Part shown: positions 47,470-60,180 of the stretch, piece after piece | How the letters are laid out: every line of letters begins with the position of its first letter | Position numbering within the stretch: position 1 is the first letter of the stretch | From: Liolophura sinensis | Lineage: Eukaryota; Mollusca; Polyplacophora; Chitonida; Chitonidae | NCBI RefSeq assembly: GCF_032854445.1 | Contig: NC_088306.1 | Span: 10,566,193 to 10,630,192 of the forward strand | Direction of reading: 5' to 3' | Length of the DNA stretch: 64,000 bases | Program-made: the position numbers and the translations under genes | Notes under the pieces: model-generated | The model's database searches: none | Told to the model about the DNA's origin: nothing | Seen by the model: the letters and a program-made list of their open reading frames with translations, nothing else

Positions 47470-48495
47470 CGGTATGGTGAGGGCCTATACGAGATCAAGC
47501 TTCAGCGAGATTAATGCTCACATACCCGGTTCTCATTGCGTGTCATATCCGTGCTCTATTCGTGTTTGTGCTGATTTCCATCATAATACGGTCATACGTT
47601 AAACATTTCTGAAGATTTTTTTGTCTGCTTTCTTTTCATTCTATAGGGAAATACCTTCAATTAAGCTCACACGACATGGAACTAAAACAAATAGCCTACA
47701 GACGTGAAGATGACGCGTTTGTTCCGCAGAAGATCCTTTTGTGTATCTTTTCTTCAACTGGTTCATTTAGCACTAATGTAATGTAGAGCTACACCACAGT
47801 CCTCGAGGCCATCCCTGCAATGTATTATGCCCAATGGCTTTTAACATAAGGACATAAACACATGTTAAATTTTACACAATCGCAATGACAAATTCAATAG
47901 CTTTTTGGTGACGAACACTTTGGGCAATTGTAAATTTCCTGCATGCCCGTCTTTTAAAATTTTGGGGCCCTACCCTCTTTTTTGCTCCTCTTTCCCCCCA
48001 CAAACCCCGACAAGATAGACAATGAAGCTATACCGTATCAGTTGAATCAACAGGAAGAAATTAATGACACATTTAATCTTTAAACCATAATAACGTGATG
48101 TAATGTAATTAAACCCGTGTAATACCTTTTAATTAATTAATTAAACGAAAACTACATGACAAATTCATTTTTTTAACTTATGATTTCAGGTTGAACTATA
48201 GTTATTCGACAGATGGATATCTGTTTGGTCACCCCTACGTTGTATGCATAAACCATCCAGTTCTGAGCTATAGCTCTCCTACGAGTCTCATTTGAAAGTC
48301 ATATTCTTACCTTTACTTTAACGTTTTTGTTTTGCTGTTTACCTGTACACCATTCGGTTCAAGCCTTGCTGTTAAATAGTTTGGTTAATGATGAAGTTGT
48401 TAAATTAACACTAAATTTTAGTTAGAAATTTAAGTCAGTCCGAAAGTTGCGTTTGCAGTCAGCTACATATGTTACATATATAGAGTGAGGGAGAG
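47470..48495. other. Non-coding sequence without recognised feature
   Basis: AT-rich, with a cytosine-rich patch near 47985-48010. No repeat core or exon-like frame. Confidence 0.4.
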
Positions 48496-48499
48496 AGAG

Positions 48500-48620
48500 T
48501 TGTAATGAAGTGAAGTCGAAAGTTGTTGAGCGAAAACTGCCCATAAGCATAGCTAAACATGTCCTGAAATGAAGCTGAAAGACGTTTTAATGAAAGCTGT
48601 TCAGAAGCTTGAAGAAAAAC
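48500..48620 (+). repeat. Two-unit tandem repeat, about 60 bp
   Basis: AATGAAGTGAAGTCGAAAGT.. and ..AATGAAGCTGAAAGACGTTT are diverged neighbours, each followed by a GAAA(A/G)CTG and AGAAGC/TAAGCA segment. A 66-codon frame with a true ATG starts in the second unit at 48569 (MKLKDVLMKAVQKLEEKRRY), but a 110-codon frame on the opposite strand overlaps it. I do not call it a gene. Confidence 0.35.
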
Positions 48621-49501
48621 GTCGATACAAAGCGGACGACAATACCACAACACACAACAAACCCACAATAACTTGGTGTAGAATTCTAGTAGCCGCTGAC
48701 GCGTCGCGGAGTAGATCTGAAGAAACACATACTTCCAGCCAATCCGACGACACCTATTTGAATGGATAGGACAAGCCTTTGCACCAATCAAAATCGTCGA
48801 TTCAGAACGCCAACGCAGTGCAGAAGCTTGATTTTGATTGGAAGGATAGCGGTCGAGCTGTGAAAATCGTTTATTTATTTATCGGTCTAGGAAGCGACAG
48901 GTCAGTATAAGCAGCTAAAACAAAATCTCAATTAAGTCCTTTTGAGCGCCACGTGACCGGTACGTTACCTTTACGGTGTGTAACTCAACATGAAAGCTGT
49001 TGCTAGGTGTAATTAAGTGATCTGTGGTTATACATAACAATGTCAACAATGCGCTGTTTGCACGAGACTTTTCATATGACGAATTCAGATTGAAATACAG
49101 CTGTTAACTGAATATTTCTGCTTAGTTTGTAATATCGCGTGTCAATTTTTGAAGCCATTGTCAACTTACATGTAAGACTGTGCAAAATATAAGTCTGTAC
49201 ATAAACAAAGTGTCGGTAATTAATGGGGCTATAATGTGATTGAAGGACTTAAAACGGGACTCGGAAAAACGGACTCGTCGGATATCTCATATACACTTAA
49301 ATATCACGTGATCTAGTTGTTTAACACACATGAAGTGTCGGGCTGTTGATATTGTCATCGCCTACCTCCCCCATTTGTCATCTGTATGTTCTGTTTCATT
49401 ATTACTGTTAGCTGTATGGTTGATGATTTGGAGTTAAATCCCAAAATGTTCACTAGTAATTAGCGAAGGATAATTGCACGTACATGTATGTACACTGCCG
49501 T

Positions 49502-49528
49502 ATTTATTATTATTATTATTATTATTAG
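49502..49528 (+). repeat. (ATT)n microsatellite
   Basis: About nine uninterrupted ATT units within AT-rich flanks. Confidence 0.9.
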
Positions 49529-51083
49529 AAGTAGAATTATTATAAAATATAATCGGAATCAACGTTTAGATCATAATTTAAGGCCACATTGAATTTTTTT
49601 TTTATTCAACTTTAGAAACTGGGATTTTAATTGTTCATTTTATTAAGAGAAATCTCGCTCGGTCTTGGCTAATCTTAGTAGTATACAAAGTATGTTTTGG
49701 CGCAAAGTGGTAAAGCTTGTTTATTTTGAGGTTTCAACATGGGATGACACGGTTCCTAATGGAATGGGTTGCCCCTGGTGATTGAGAATACTTGTAGGTG
49801 TTATTTTCTGAGCTATTTTCGTAGTTTGGATTTGCTTGAGATCCTTACAAAGATTTGAAGCGCCTTGGATGTTAACGAGGTCACGTCTCAGACAATTTAT
49901 CTTTAACTACGAAAGTGTTATAACTTCACATATCAGTAATGTAGGCCTACATACACGCTCTAGAAGACATTTGCCTTCAAATATGTTTACACGAATTAAA
50001 AATTTTCACATCATCTGTTTACACACGTATTCCTGGGGTTCTACAGTACGTCATACTAAACAAGGCTTCAGTCACATGACGACGAGGAGTCATTACGTGT
50101 GTGCAAATAGTCTGTGCCTTCTTGTGGCAGGGCGAGTTCATGCCGCCAAAGCGCCACCACCACTGAAGTATCATGCCAAAGACATCAGACATGACATACC
50201 ATCCGCTCATATTATACTGACACCAGGCTAACCTGCCCTTTTTCCTTGCTCTAACCTCTCTAAAAAGTACACATATGAACTTTTTTCACAAGCTTAAGAA
50301 AAGCAACATTCGGCAAATTTGCGTGCCTGGTCCGTCTAAGAGGTAGCATGTGTTAGGAATAAAAAGAAACGGGCCTGAAGTTGACCAAAAATACCAAATT
50401 TCAGTGTAACCTTTAGACTTTCTCATCAGTTTGACTTTTACCTTTGATCTCTAATAGGTGGTCGATAAAAAGTTTGATCATTCCTGAAATTTTGGGATTT
50501 CTGATGAAATATGTATTCTTTTAAAAAGTAACCTTTCAGCTGAGTTGATTACCTGTCCGTCCGTTCGGCGGTTCGTCTTTCTGTCGCTCCGTCGGTTGGA
50601 TGTCGTATCTTTGAACATGTGCCATTCATTCAACAAAGAATCTTAATCCAAGACATCTCAATTTTTGCGGGCACTTCGCAGCTATGACCTATCTGACTTT
50701 GTTTTACTTTCACTCATTGAGATGAATTATTTAGACTTAATCCTGTATATATGAAAATATGCCGGCATCATATAATGTTCGTAAAATGGCGTCATGTAAT
50801 ATTCCTTTTGATTCGTATTCTTTGTCATATATACTAAAAAATACACCACTTTATATATGACATTACGTTATCGGAGGAGGAAACATGACTGAGCCCGGAG
50901 AAAAACCACCTGTTTTTGCCAGGTCTTTTACAAACCTGTTGACGTAAAACTCTATACACCAGAGTTACATGTAGCTTCGACGGAACCCAACGTGGTGACA
51001 TTGCTAAAGGGTTGGTGATTGCAATTTTATCGGTACTGACGGCACAATCGGCTAAGGATCCACGTTTTACTAGACCGTTTCTG

Positions 51084-51136
51084 AGTATTCTAAAGTACGA
51101 CGTAATACACAAACCAAATAAATCAATGAAATAAAT
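51084..51136 (+). mobile_element. Degenerate SINE tail
   Basis: GAGTATTCTAAAGTACGACG then TAATACACAAACCAAATAAA. Faint body sequence of opposite orientation at 50869-50915 suggests two insertions or an inversion. Confidence 0.4.
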
Positions 51137-52789
51137 ATCATTTTTGATCCCTATACCATGTGTATTACCAGGTTTGTCCTGGTTTAGCGGCCATCTTGGC
51201 CGGATTTTCCGCACGTTTTTGTTGGAACAAACTGTCAAGTTCACAAACGGTAAAGGTATTTTTTTTATTTGTCAGTCACAGACCTTTAAAAAGTTTGTTA
51301 GCATGTAAAGAGAGAAATCTTTAGCATGTAAGGAGAGACATCAGCAATGACACAGAAAACATATGTATAAACTGTCATAGGATACGCTGGATTTGTGTCC
51401 GCATCTGACCAATGAAAATGCAGGACTATGCGATTCAAATATTACATTATTGTGAAGATAAAGTTACTCTTTATAAAGAACTTCTTACATTGGAGAAATA
51501 AGTTGGGTTCGGCGTCTGAATGACGGTTTGACCCTAGTTTAAGATTCTGGAACATGTTCTTCAAAGCAGTCGCAAACTACACCTGTCGCAATTCCAAATG
51601 GCCAATATGCATTGAAGAGATGCGTCATGGCGGTAAATGCTCTTGACGCAGCATTGCGACAGCTTTGTAGAACGGGCACCAGAGATGTTGCAGTTCAGAA
51701 AGCTTTATCAACTACATGCACATTTAAAGTTATATTATTCACTTTTCATGTTGCATACTACAGCCATACTACGATGAAACCATTCACCCACTGGAGGTAC
51801 GCTCGGGTGTTTGTAATAGAGTCATACCGTCAGCATCCCCACGTGTCTCCTCTCAAACCCTTGTATTGTTGTACTCAGTGTGTGTTTGGGGGAGAAAGGG
51901 AGCATATAGCCCCACGTTTGACTTTCAGGGAATAAAAACGCCTGCATTAACTTAAATACCCGACAACGAGGAGCACAATGAATCGCTACGCTTGCAATCT
52001 GAAGTACAATCAGCTTTTTTTATCATACACGTGAGTTTTAACAAAAGAAAAGGTGTCAATGGCTGTTTCGGGTCAATCCATGTCGGTCGCGCAGCGCGGT
52101 TCCTCAAATATTGACTTTAACACTTTTTCATGGGAAGCGTTGAAACTGATATGACCGTATCGAGAACCAGAGGACTGTATATCTGTCGATCCGTAAACTG
52201 TGGAGTTAGGGGGAAAACATGATACGACGTCACTTTGTCAGGTAATATTCATGAGATCGGTTTCACGTTTCAATTTTGTTGAATATCAGCTAAATTTGAT
52301 GAACAGCTGCATGAAAGACAGGAAATGTCACGCCGGAAATGAGCAGGACCGCAGACAGCATCACAGCCACGGTGTTTGCTGCCAGTGGCGACACAGATTT
52401 AGTTTTACGTTAGTTTATAATTAAAAATTTGGAATTTATTTAAAGGTTTTAAGCATATACGATATTATTTAAATATGCCCTTTGGCAATATGTTAGGAAA
52501 GACAGGGTAGGCGCACATGCGGATACTCCCGGGCCCAGACTTTCTAAAGATTAAATGAACATTGACAAGGACAAAACGAAATCCGTCCTTTGTTCAAATT
52601 TTTGTCTTAAATTTAACCATATCTCCTCTCTAACCCTAGCGTTTCTTACACGCTATACAATACACTACACTTTGTTTAACATCTTTTAATCTATCTAATC
52701 CCGTTATCGGGATCCAGTTTGATATCCGGAATCCAGCTACTCTTAAATGCTGAATGCGTACTAAATATGCATACAGGGGCTTCCATGGT

Positions 52790-53030
52790 CCATAAGTTAG
52801 CATACTGGCGCAGAACAATTACCCAGGAGCCTGTCACCAATGCGTTTGCTGTGAGTTCAAGTCCAGTTTATGCTGGCCTCCTCTCCGGCCGTACGTGGGA
52901 AGATCTGTCAGCGACGTGTGGATAATCGCGGATTTCGCCTGGAATTCCTTCCACCATAATACTGAAAGCCGGGGTGTAAGTGAAACAGTGTTAAGCATAC
53001 GGTGTAAATCACATAATTCATATAAAATAA
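52790..53030 (+). mobile_element. SINE copy, near full length, diverged
   Basis: Head with TTAGCATACTGGCGCAG and ACCCAGGAGCCTGTCACCAA, B box GAGTTCAAGTCC (52854-52865), core GGCCGTACGTGGGAAGATCT, then a degraded body and tail ending in an A-rich stretch. Most CpG sites of the body are mutated, as in an old copy. Confidence 0.8.
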
Positions 53031-53764
53031 AAATTGCATGCCTTGCTCTGCAATATATACATATGCAAGGTACAAGCTTATTTCTTCCTATGGAAATGTA
53101 TCGAGAAATTATAGTAGAAAAAAGTTAAGACAATTAAAAGAATAGCCAGTTGTACCATTACCTGACTAAAGTCATTCAACTCATACATGACTTGACGTGT
53201 TAATATCTGAACCCGTTAAACCTAATCAAATAATTCTAGATTGATGCGTTATGCAAATACGGTTGATCTATATACGGTAGTTTTTTTCAGGGATATTCCC
53301 ACACTCTACTGATTAAAGCAGTGGGGAAAAGCCCGTGTCATGTTACTTGTGTCACACACAGCTGAATAACGGGACATCCACTTTTCAAAAGGTGGGAGAA
53401 GTTTTACGTTGGTTTACACAGAGCAACCACCGCGAAAACCTCTGGGTACAACAAAGCCCCAGGTTAATACGTGGTCGGCTGATTTCGACTGTAGCTCCTG
53501 AAAAGATATTTGTTTGAGCTGTACACCAGTGAAAAGACGTCTAGTTAGAAATGGGAGTTGAATGTAACGGTGCTTTTGTGTAGAACACAATACCTTTGTC
53601 AGATACCTAATTAAGACGTTTTGTTGAGATTTTGATCTTTTATACACGTATATATACATACATATATATTCTTGTATGTGTTTCTTTTTTCATCCGTTAA
53701 AAAAGGAGTCAGTGTCAACTAAATGAAACTCTTTTGAAAGGGGCGTATCTACGAGCTGTGAGTG

Positions 53765-53933
53765 TATAAAAGGGACAGGCTGGTACCACAGGATGGAAGT
53801 ATCCACCGCCTCTCCCCATCTGGCTTTGGCCTGACATTTATATACCAGTCAACTGTGTATTGACTCGTTCATTTATATACTTCTGGTGGACTTCAAGGCT
53901 TCAAGTGTTGACGTTTCAGACTATTTAAAGAAG
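53765..53933 (+). promoter_or_regulatory. TATA-box core promoter with probable non-coding first exon
   Basis: TATAAAAGGGACAGGC begins at 53765. The expected transcription start, about 30 bases downstream, falls near 53793-53797. The following leader has CT-rich and ATATA-containing sequence, and a short open frame from ATG at 53793 stops after 13 codons. At 53933/53934 there is a strong splice donor AAAGAAG/GTATGT. A promoter, 5' untranslated exon and intron start on the plus strand fit well. A downstream coding exon was not identified; stop-free frames at 54082-54279 and 54392-54718 are weak candidates without splice support. Confidence 0.4.
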
Positions 53934-54780
53934 GTATGTTGGCTTTAGATGACAAATCTGTATGGTTTCACAAGTGCTTCAAAAGACATGTGTGTCTCTT
54001 TACAAACTAGTTGTGGCCTTCCTGTAATTTCTTGCCGTCTTCTAAACATGGATAAAACAAAAATTCAAAAACCATGTAAATTTGACGGAACAAAATTTTG
54101 ATTTCGATACCGGAGGTGGCGCCGTTGTTGTAGTTGCTACTGCACCGGTCTGTCCTGTACTCTGTCTGGCTGTATTATACGCGGGTCATGATACAGGGAA
54201 GTCTGTAATATTAAGGGTGAGGACATTTGTCGGCGTGCCTTACTTCTCATCCAACCACGCCGAATGTGCCATCTTTTGAAAAGAAACCGTACAGTTTGTG
54301 ACATGAACAAGACGCCAGCGATTAAACGCAACAATTGAAATATTGAAATATTTTAAGCTCATATATAAAAAAGTGAGTAAGAATTTCATCCGTGTACTCT
54401 GTGGGCGTTTTCTACGTTATACTGTTTTCGAGTACACAAACCTCTCCATTTAAAAGCAGATACACCTTTTGTCATTGTGAACCAGTAGCTACCGTTCTGA
54501 ACCCTTCGCCATGTTATGAATGTTATGTTCCTGAACTGACAGGAAGTCTACCAATGGCCTTTTACTTACATGCTAAGTTGACCACACAACAGTACTTTTT
54601 AGCCTGCGTTACACCTTCTCACCGCGTAGGAATTCGATATGCTCTGACATGGCTATATCTTAGCGAGGTTCAGATTCCCTGTTTGTGTCTTTCTCATTTC
54701 TGCGACCGTGGCGTTTAAAACTAGGGCACACGGATGAGAGGTTACGGAGAAGTCATCGTTGCAACAGGTATGCACAGGTT
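53934..54780. other. Sequence downstream of the putative first exon
   Basis: Would be intronic if the promoter call is right. A plus frame of 109 codons (54392-54718, no ATG) includes ESLP-free, tyrosine- and cysteine-rich sequence that I do not recognise. No SINE core is visible. Confidence 0.3.
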
Positions 54781-54965
54781 TATTGATTAATTTATTGGAT
54801 GGGTGTTTATTGTCATACTCAAACATTTTACTTACATGTAACTAACGGTGTTCAGGTTTATAAATGGAACAAACTTATGTAGCCGGAGTAACCGGAGTAA
54901 ATCTCCCTGACTTAAACCAATTTAGCCAGAGACGGATTCGAACCGGCAGGCTCATTCGATCAGGA
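54781..54965 (-). mobile_element. Degenerate tRNA-derived SINE
   Basis: On the minus strand a head with B box GCCGGTTCGAATCCGTCTCT (54933-54952) is followed about 80 bases later by a decayed tail near 54785-54850. Confidence 0.5.
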
Positions 54966-55649
54966 GCCGATCTGTCAGAGACTTTGCTCGTTTGCATACT
55001 TGTATATTTGTAAGCTTTATCATTATTTTGGTGATAAATTTCCACCACAAATTGTTGTGTCACGTACTATTCATCATTTTCAAAGCACAAACTTTAGCCG
55101 GATTGAAAATCTGAAATCTGATCTTACATAAGGCAAGTTTTAGGGCAGGATTTTACCTGCTCAAAATCCGTTTGCTTATCAATTTGTTTCTGGCTTCCCG
55201 TTTTACAGAATACTGCTGGAGCCTACGGTAACCTATGCTGTATGTACCGGATCGCGGACATTGGCAAATGACGTGTTAGGCCTATTGTTTCTTTTTACGT
55301 TTTAACATGTTTTAACCTAGTCATGAAAACATTCATAGCTTACTTTGCATCAGTTGCCCTGTTCAATAGCACTGAATAGTGTTGGAGGCCTCCGTTACAT
55401 TAAGCGCTAGACACTAAGCTTGGCGTGGTTCAGTACCATTCGCAGACAAGGGAAGGTACAAGATTCCCCTGCATGCATTGCTCTCGGGGACTTGTGGCAA
55501 TATGCTGTTGACGATGATCTCTCGTACAGTCTTACATGAAGTTCGAGACTATTTGCGTTCACCAATATGATCTACGTCACGTGCGGAAAGTTTAGCCAGT
55601 ATACCTTGTCGAAGATTGGTGGTTTCCATCGGACCCTGTGGTTTCCTTC

Positions 55650-55749
55650 ATCTATAATACACCGACTGTCATCGTATATGTGGAACATTCTTGAGTATTC
55701 TTCAGTGATAAATAACGCTAATCAAAAAAACCAAAAAAAAAAAAAAATC
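55650..55749 (+). mobile_element. Degenerate SINE tail with A tract
   Basis: Body remnants (ACTGTCATCGTATATGTGGA) then ATTCTTGAGTATTCTTCAG and an A-rich end of about 15 A. Confidence 0.45.
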
Positions 55750-57675
55750 TGTTCATATAAATTTCTAAACTGTACATTCACTTTAGGAGTAACCAATTAT
55801 ACCGTAAATGGTAATGCACAAGAGAACAAATTATACACGGCTTACAACTGAAACTGCCTATCACGATGTCTTCATTAAGCGTGGGTATATTTTTAGACGA
55901 AATATGGGTAGAACATCATAATTGTCACGTCACACTCTATTATCAGATTTAGCACCAGCCTTTCCCTTAAGTTGCCAGTGACCACTTTTTGGACAAGGTG
56001 TCACAACGTTGTGACAAGGGCATTTACCCTAATGATGTGTGTTTTTATGGTGTGTTACCGTGCTTCGCAAATCGTGCCCTACAAAGGTACAATGAAGACT
56101 GCGAAAATCTCACAGCAAAAAGTTCAACCTGAAGGTCACCTTCAACAAAGACAAAGATATTGACAATTAATAGATTTAAAGAAAGCATACTTCGAGTTTT
56201 GGTCATTACTGTTGTAAGCAAAACAAATGCATACAAATATATCATTAAACTTTGAGAGTTCCGTTAAGCACGAGTTCGAAATTTGACCGCCTTGAAATGG
56301 TCGCCTTTTCATCCGACGTATCATTAAAAAGACACCTAAGTCTGGCCTTTGTTTATACGCGTAGACGATCCGCCATTATGGCGTTGGTATCGAAGTCATT
56401 TGTTTAACAATAGCTATTCATTTATTGTATACCTCTATTCACAGTTGTATGCGGGTTGTCACACGCGCTCCAGCCTATGGCTTTTCAAGGTTTCTTCGAA
56501 AGCCATGTGACACGATGAGATCAGTGGGCTTAAGCACGCTCGTACCTGGCTCGTATACGTTTATTCCGTGAATCTCTTGTATCTTTCGTTGTTGACATTT
56601 TCAGAAGAAGAAATTTTGCGATCTAAATATTTACTGGTGATGGTAAGTGTTTCCACACCTTCTTTTTAATCGTTAACTGTTGAGAGAGTGGCTGTATGGT
56701 GGCTGGCGGTCTTATATCTACTTGGCACATGTAAGTAATCGCTTTCAAATGATATTTGTGTAAGTAAATCGAGAGTAGCCCTTTTATTTCTCTTTTTAAG
56801 ATGCGAGTGGTTGAATTGTTTTGCACTTTACTCGGACCTTAAATACCCTCAAATTACGGGCTGTTACGTGATCAGTGATCGCCAATGACATGGACATTAT
56901 CTGTAAACTCCAAACTGTTACATCAATTTTCGTTTAACAACTTTGTCCCCGATTTTAATGTCACACTCTGTCTGTCAAAACGAGCAACAGGCGAATTGTT
57001 GAATTTGGTGTCATGTTACGCGAAGTACCAGCTTCGCATTTAGCGCATGGTGTGCTTGATAATAAGCCTGTATTACCATCACAAAAAGACGTCGTGTTTC
57101 GGGAGCAGTATCTATGGTATTTAGGCATTTTATAAATAAACACGTTCAGGACATCACATTGCGATAGTGAAGAAAACACATTCCTAGTAAACTAAGCGTG
57201 AAAACGAGAAGCCTGATTCATCCTGTAATTAAATTGCCACAGCTTGTATGAGATACAGGCGTCTTGGCATTATCTGATATCTTAATTTCTCTATCATCGA
57301 TATCGTCTAGATTGACCCGGGACACTGAAATGGTGGTTATTTTGTTAGCTTTTTATCGGCGTGGTACAATCTCACAAAATGTTCACACTTCTCAGATTTC
57401 TTTATCGAAAACTTTAGCGTTAAAAACGGCTTAAGTGAGATTTACAGAAAAATGAATAGACCAAAGAACCTGTAATCAATGGATCTTTTCAGAACGCAGT
57501 TTTTCTGCAATGATTGCAGTTATACCGTATGGCGAAATGAGCAAACAGACCAACGCAGCTTTAGAGTAGCGGCTAATCTCTTTCAATTTTTCAACATTCA
57601 CTTCAAATAACTTTTCGTTACAAAACGCTAGTCTCCGAAGACAAATGGGCATAAATAAACGGGAGGAAATGTTGT
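55750..57675. other. Non-coding sequence without recognised feature
   Basis: A perfect 16-base palindrome GTCACAACGTTGTGAC lies at 56000-56015. A small hairpin with ATGGCTTT arms is near 56476-56505. No repeat core or exon-like frame. Confidence 0.4.
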
Positions 57676-57679
57676 AATG

Positions 57680-57775
57680 ATTGCCAGGATCTCGGGGTAG
57701 AAATCAAGATTGCATTGCCAGGATCTCGGGGTAGAAATCAAGATTGCATTGCCAGGATCTCGGGGTAGAAATCAC
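57680..57775 (+). repeat. Tandem repeat, 34 bp period, 2.8 units
   Basis: Units start at 57680, 57714 and 57748 with ATTGCCAGGATCTCGGGGTA. The three are identical apart from the last few bases of the third, so the array is recent. Confidence 0.95.
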
Positions 57776-57779
57776 CGGT

Positions 57780-58785
57780 GCACATTATGTTGGAAAAAGG
57801 CAACATTTCAGCAGCTTTTCAGTCTTTGACGAACACACTGAGGCTTTCATTCACATGTGAGCAGATCCTACAATTTATCTGTAATTGCACGTTAGCTTTT
57901 CACTCCGATCTCTCTACGATTACCAAGTCGGTTCAGTGTCGCTATTCAAGACTCAATTGCTTTCCTGGACGGCAGTATTGACAATGTATTGTGCCTTCTG
58001 TTCAATTCAGGCTCTATTACCTTTTCAAATCGAATATAAAAGGATTATTTCACCGGTCTTCTGGGGGGTACAAAGTTTCTGGGCAAAATTGGGCTGGGAT
58101 CCATTGGAACAGGCTCTACGCTGTTTCCGGGTCTACTGGACAGTCTTTGAGAGAGCAAATTGATTGATGGACAGTTCGCACATAATAAAAATGTACTCTT
58201 TTTTTTAAAATAACTGACTGAACGTAATTGTCGTATTGCTTTTCAAAGAGCGCCCGCATTGACCGATTGGAAGAAGCTAGTAATGCACACCTTGTTCATC
58301 AGTCCTGTATTTCTGCTGCCACCCCTCATAGAAATGATCCTGAATGCTTTAATAGTCTACCTCTGAAAATTGCTCTTTTGTGATCGAGCTAAATTGACTG
58401 GTGCTTTAAGTTCATTGATAATATGTATAGCATATTTACAAACTTCTTTATTGTGCCCCGGTAAAATACCTCGGCCCCTCGTGGCTGACTTTTCGAGTGC
58501 TGCCTTTTAGACGTGAATAATACGGTTTGTTAAAGCACATTGTACGTCTCGAAAAGCGAGCAAAATGATATGGTCGAGTCTAAGCCTAGGGTTGCCACGA
58601 CGCTTTTCAAAGGCTAACAATAGTGAATTTGAACCTATTCGTGTCTTTGTCAGTACAAGTCAATAGTCCTTTACAAGCAAAATACAACAAATGCGCTTAG
58701 AATCACAAAGGTTTTTCTCGGCACGCAGACATAGAATTTAGTGGGTAAGTCCTGTATTACAGCATTTCAGACCCCACCACTCCAG
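57780..58785. other. Non-coding sequence without recognised feature
   Basis: A plus frame at 57885-58163 (92 codons, non-ATG) is hydrophobic and aromatic-rich, but lacks splice support. Otherwise short frames only. Confidence 0.35.
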
Positions 58786-58788
58786 CAG

Positions 58789-59052
58789 TTAAGGTCTTAA
58801 CTGGTGTGTGGTGTCGTCTACGTACACAGGATCGAGATATAGTTGCGAGAACGGTACGTCACGGCGACTCCCTGCGCTTTCGCCCTTGAAACGGAGACCG
58901 GTGTAGGGAGAGACGGTCAACGACTGATCGTAGCACTTACCGAGCGAATGTGTAATGTGGCTGAAGACGGTGTACCCTGACCCACTCGTCGAACCTTTAG
59001 CCGAGAAGGTAAATTCTTCGCTCGCTTGACCGGTGCGGTCGTTACGTGACTG
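58789..59052 (-). CDS. Putative terminal exon, unknown protein
   Basis: A minus frame is open from 59073 to the TAA at 58789-58791. It reads like protein, with alternating polar and aromatic residues (GYTVFSHITHSLGKCYDQS, LTVSPYTGLRFKG, PFSQLYLDPVYVDDTTHQL), about 60 percent G or C at third positions, and no long runs. A candidate acceptor CCGCTGCAG ends at 59053, preceded by a branch-like CTAAT. It would start the exon in phase 0 at 59052, giving 87 residues. The patch is CpG- and GC-rich against AT-rich flanks. Upstream in the same frame, beyond tandem TAA TGA stops, GELFLYVTH also looks coding. This might be a beta-sandwich-like extracellular domain, but I recognise no family, and a 94-codon frame in GC-rich DNA can arise by chance. 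Confidence 0.35.
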   Translation of the reverse strand, partial: QSRNDRTGQASEEFTFSAKGSTSGSGYTVFSHITHSLGKCYDQSLTVSPYTGLRFKGESAGSRRDVPFSQLYLDPVYVDDTTHQLRP

Positions 59053-60035
59053 CTGCAGCGGGTGTCCGTCTGGTCATTAGAACCTAAGAGGTGGCCCGGG
59101 TAGGGTCGCTCGGTGTGTGACGTACAGGAACAACTCGCCGGCGTTCGCCGGACGGCGGTGTGCCTCGCCCGCTGTCAGTCAGACGTGCTTACGCCGCTGC
59201 TGTCTGCCGACCAACTCTGATCAGCTATTTTATCTGATCAGCTATTTTATTATGTACGAAACAACCCATGGATGCACCTTTCCACGGGAAAATACCTGAC
59301 ATAACTTCGTAAAGTTACCGGCTACTGTGGAATACTATGTGATAATTTCTGACAGAGAACTTACCAGGAGGGACCCCTGAGCTTGTATCAAGGTAAAACA
59401 CATTCGGCAGTTCTTCTCATGCCAGCAATATTTTCGTTGATGCAAGTCTAACATAGCGTGTGATTACGTTCATATCTGGTATATGCATGTTTATCATACC
59501 TGGGTACGTCAACGTGTGACTTGCGTTTTGTTTTATTTAGCTCCTGGGTATGCCATTTTATTATATCTAAATGCTGACAGAAAGAAATAGTTATTAACGA
59601 AAAAGATGTTCTAAGGTTCGGATTCAAACCCGATTGTTGATTTTTTTGATGCAAACACAGCAAAAAAAAAAAAAACAAACAAACAACTAAACACCCCAAT
59701 CACGTAACCACAGTGGGGTGATAGGTCCAGTGTGCGTATTCCTTCTGAACTTTCCTCAAGCTGAGAAAGCATGAGACCATATTTCAGTGTCTTTATTGTT
59801 ATGACCTGTTCATTTATTGCATTGTCCGAAGGTTTGCTTTATAAGAAAATTCTTCTTGTGAGTTTCCTTATGACTTTATTATGTAGCAATGGCGGTATTT
59901 GTTTGGAAAAGCGGATTTCCTGGGAAACCAGGTTAGATATTTTCAAAGGCTAGTAGAAAAGAACCTGAGCTAGGGTTTCATTTAACTTTTTATGCATAGT
60001 ATACAGCAAAGGAAAGATAGAGGATTTTATGGAGG
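59053..60035. other. GC-rich shoulder, then AT-rich non-coding
   Basis: 59080-59210 is CpG-rich, with a GGCGTTCGCCGGACGGCGG stretch and a minus frame continuing the composition of the putative exon. An 18-base direct repeat with CTGATCAGCTATTTTAT lies at about 59216-59251. The remainder shows nothing recognisable. Confidence 0.35.
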
Positions 60036-60037
60036 GA

Positions 60038-60180
60038 CACCTGGCAGGATCCAGGGGAAATCAGGCAGGCTCCAAGGGAAACCAGACATGACCTAAGGGA
60101 AACCAGACATGACCTAAGGGAAACCAGACGTGACCTCCGGAAAATCAGGCATACCTTAAGGGAACCAGGCATGTCCTGGA
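60038..60180 (+). repeat. Minisatellite, 21 bp period, about 6 units
   Basis: The unit is AAGGGAAACCAGACATGACC plus T. The two central units are near-identical, and the outer ones carry CAGGCATACC or CAGGCAGGCT variants. It creates a 7-residue repeat (SLRSCLV) in a minus frame by virtue of its period only. Confidence 0.9.

Larger units (their letters stand above)
48790..52785. other. Non-coding sequence, small repeats only
   Basis: A trinucleotide (ATT)n tract of about 9 units lies at 49502-49528. Possible SINE scraps are at 50869-50915 (minus) and 51084-51136 (plus tail with AAACCAAATAAATCAATGAA). Short frames only. Confidence 0.4.

Noticed and set aside
48569-48769. 66-codon lysine-rich gene with a true ATG
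   Set aside because: It begins in a two-unit tandem repeat, a longer frame overlaps it on the opposite strand, and no promoter, splice or homology signal is visible.
56000-56015. Perfect 16-base palindrome GTCACAACGTTGTGAC as an operator
   Set aside because: A single site without nearby promoter features; palindromes this short can occur by chance in 64 kb of low-complexity DNA.
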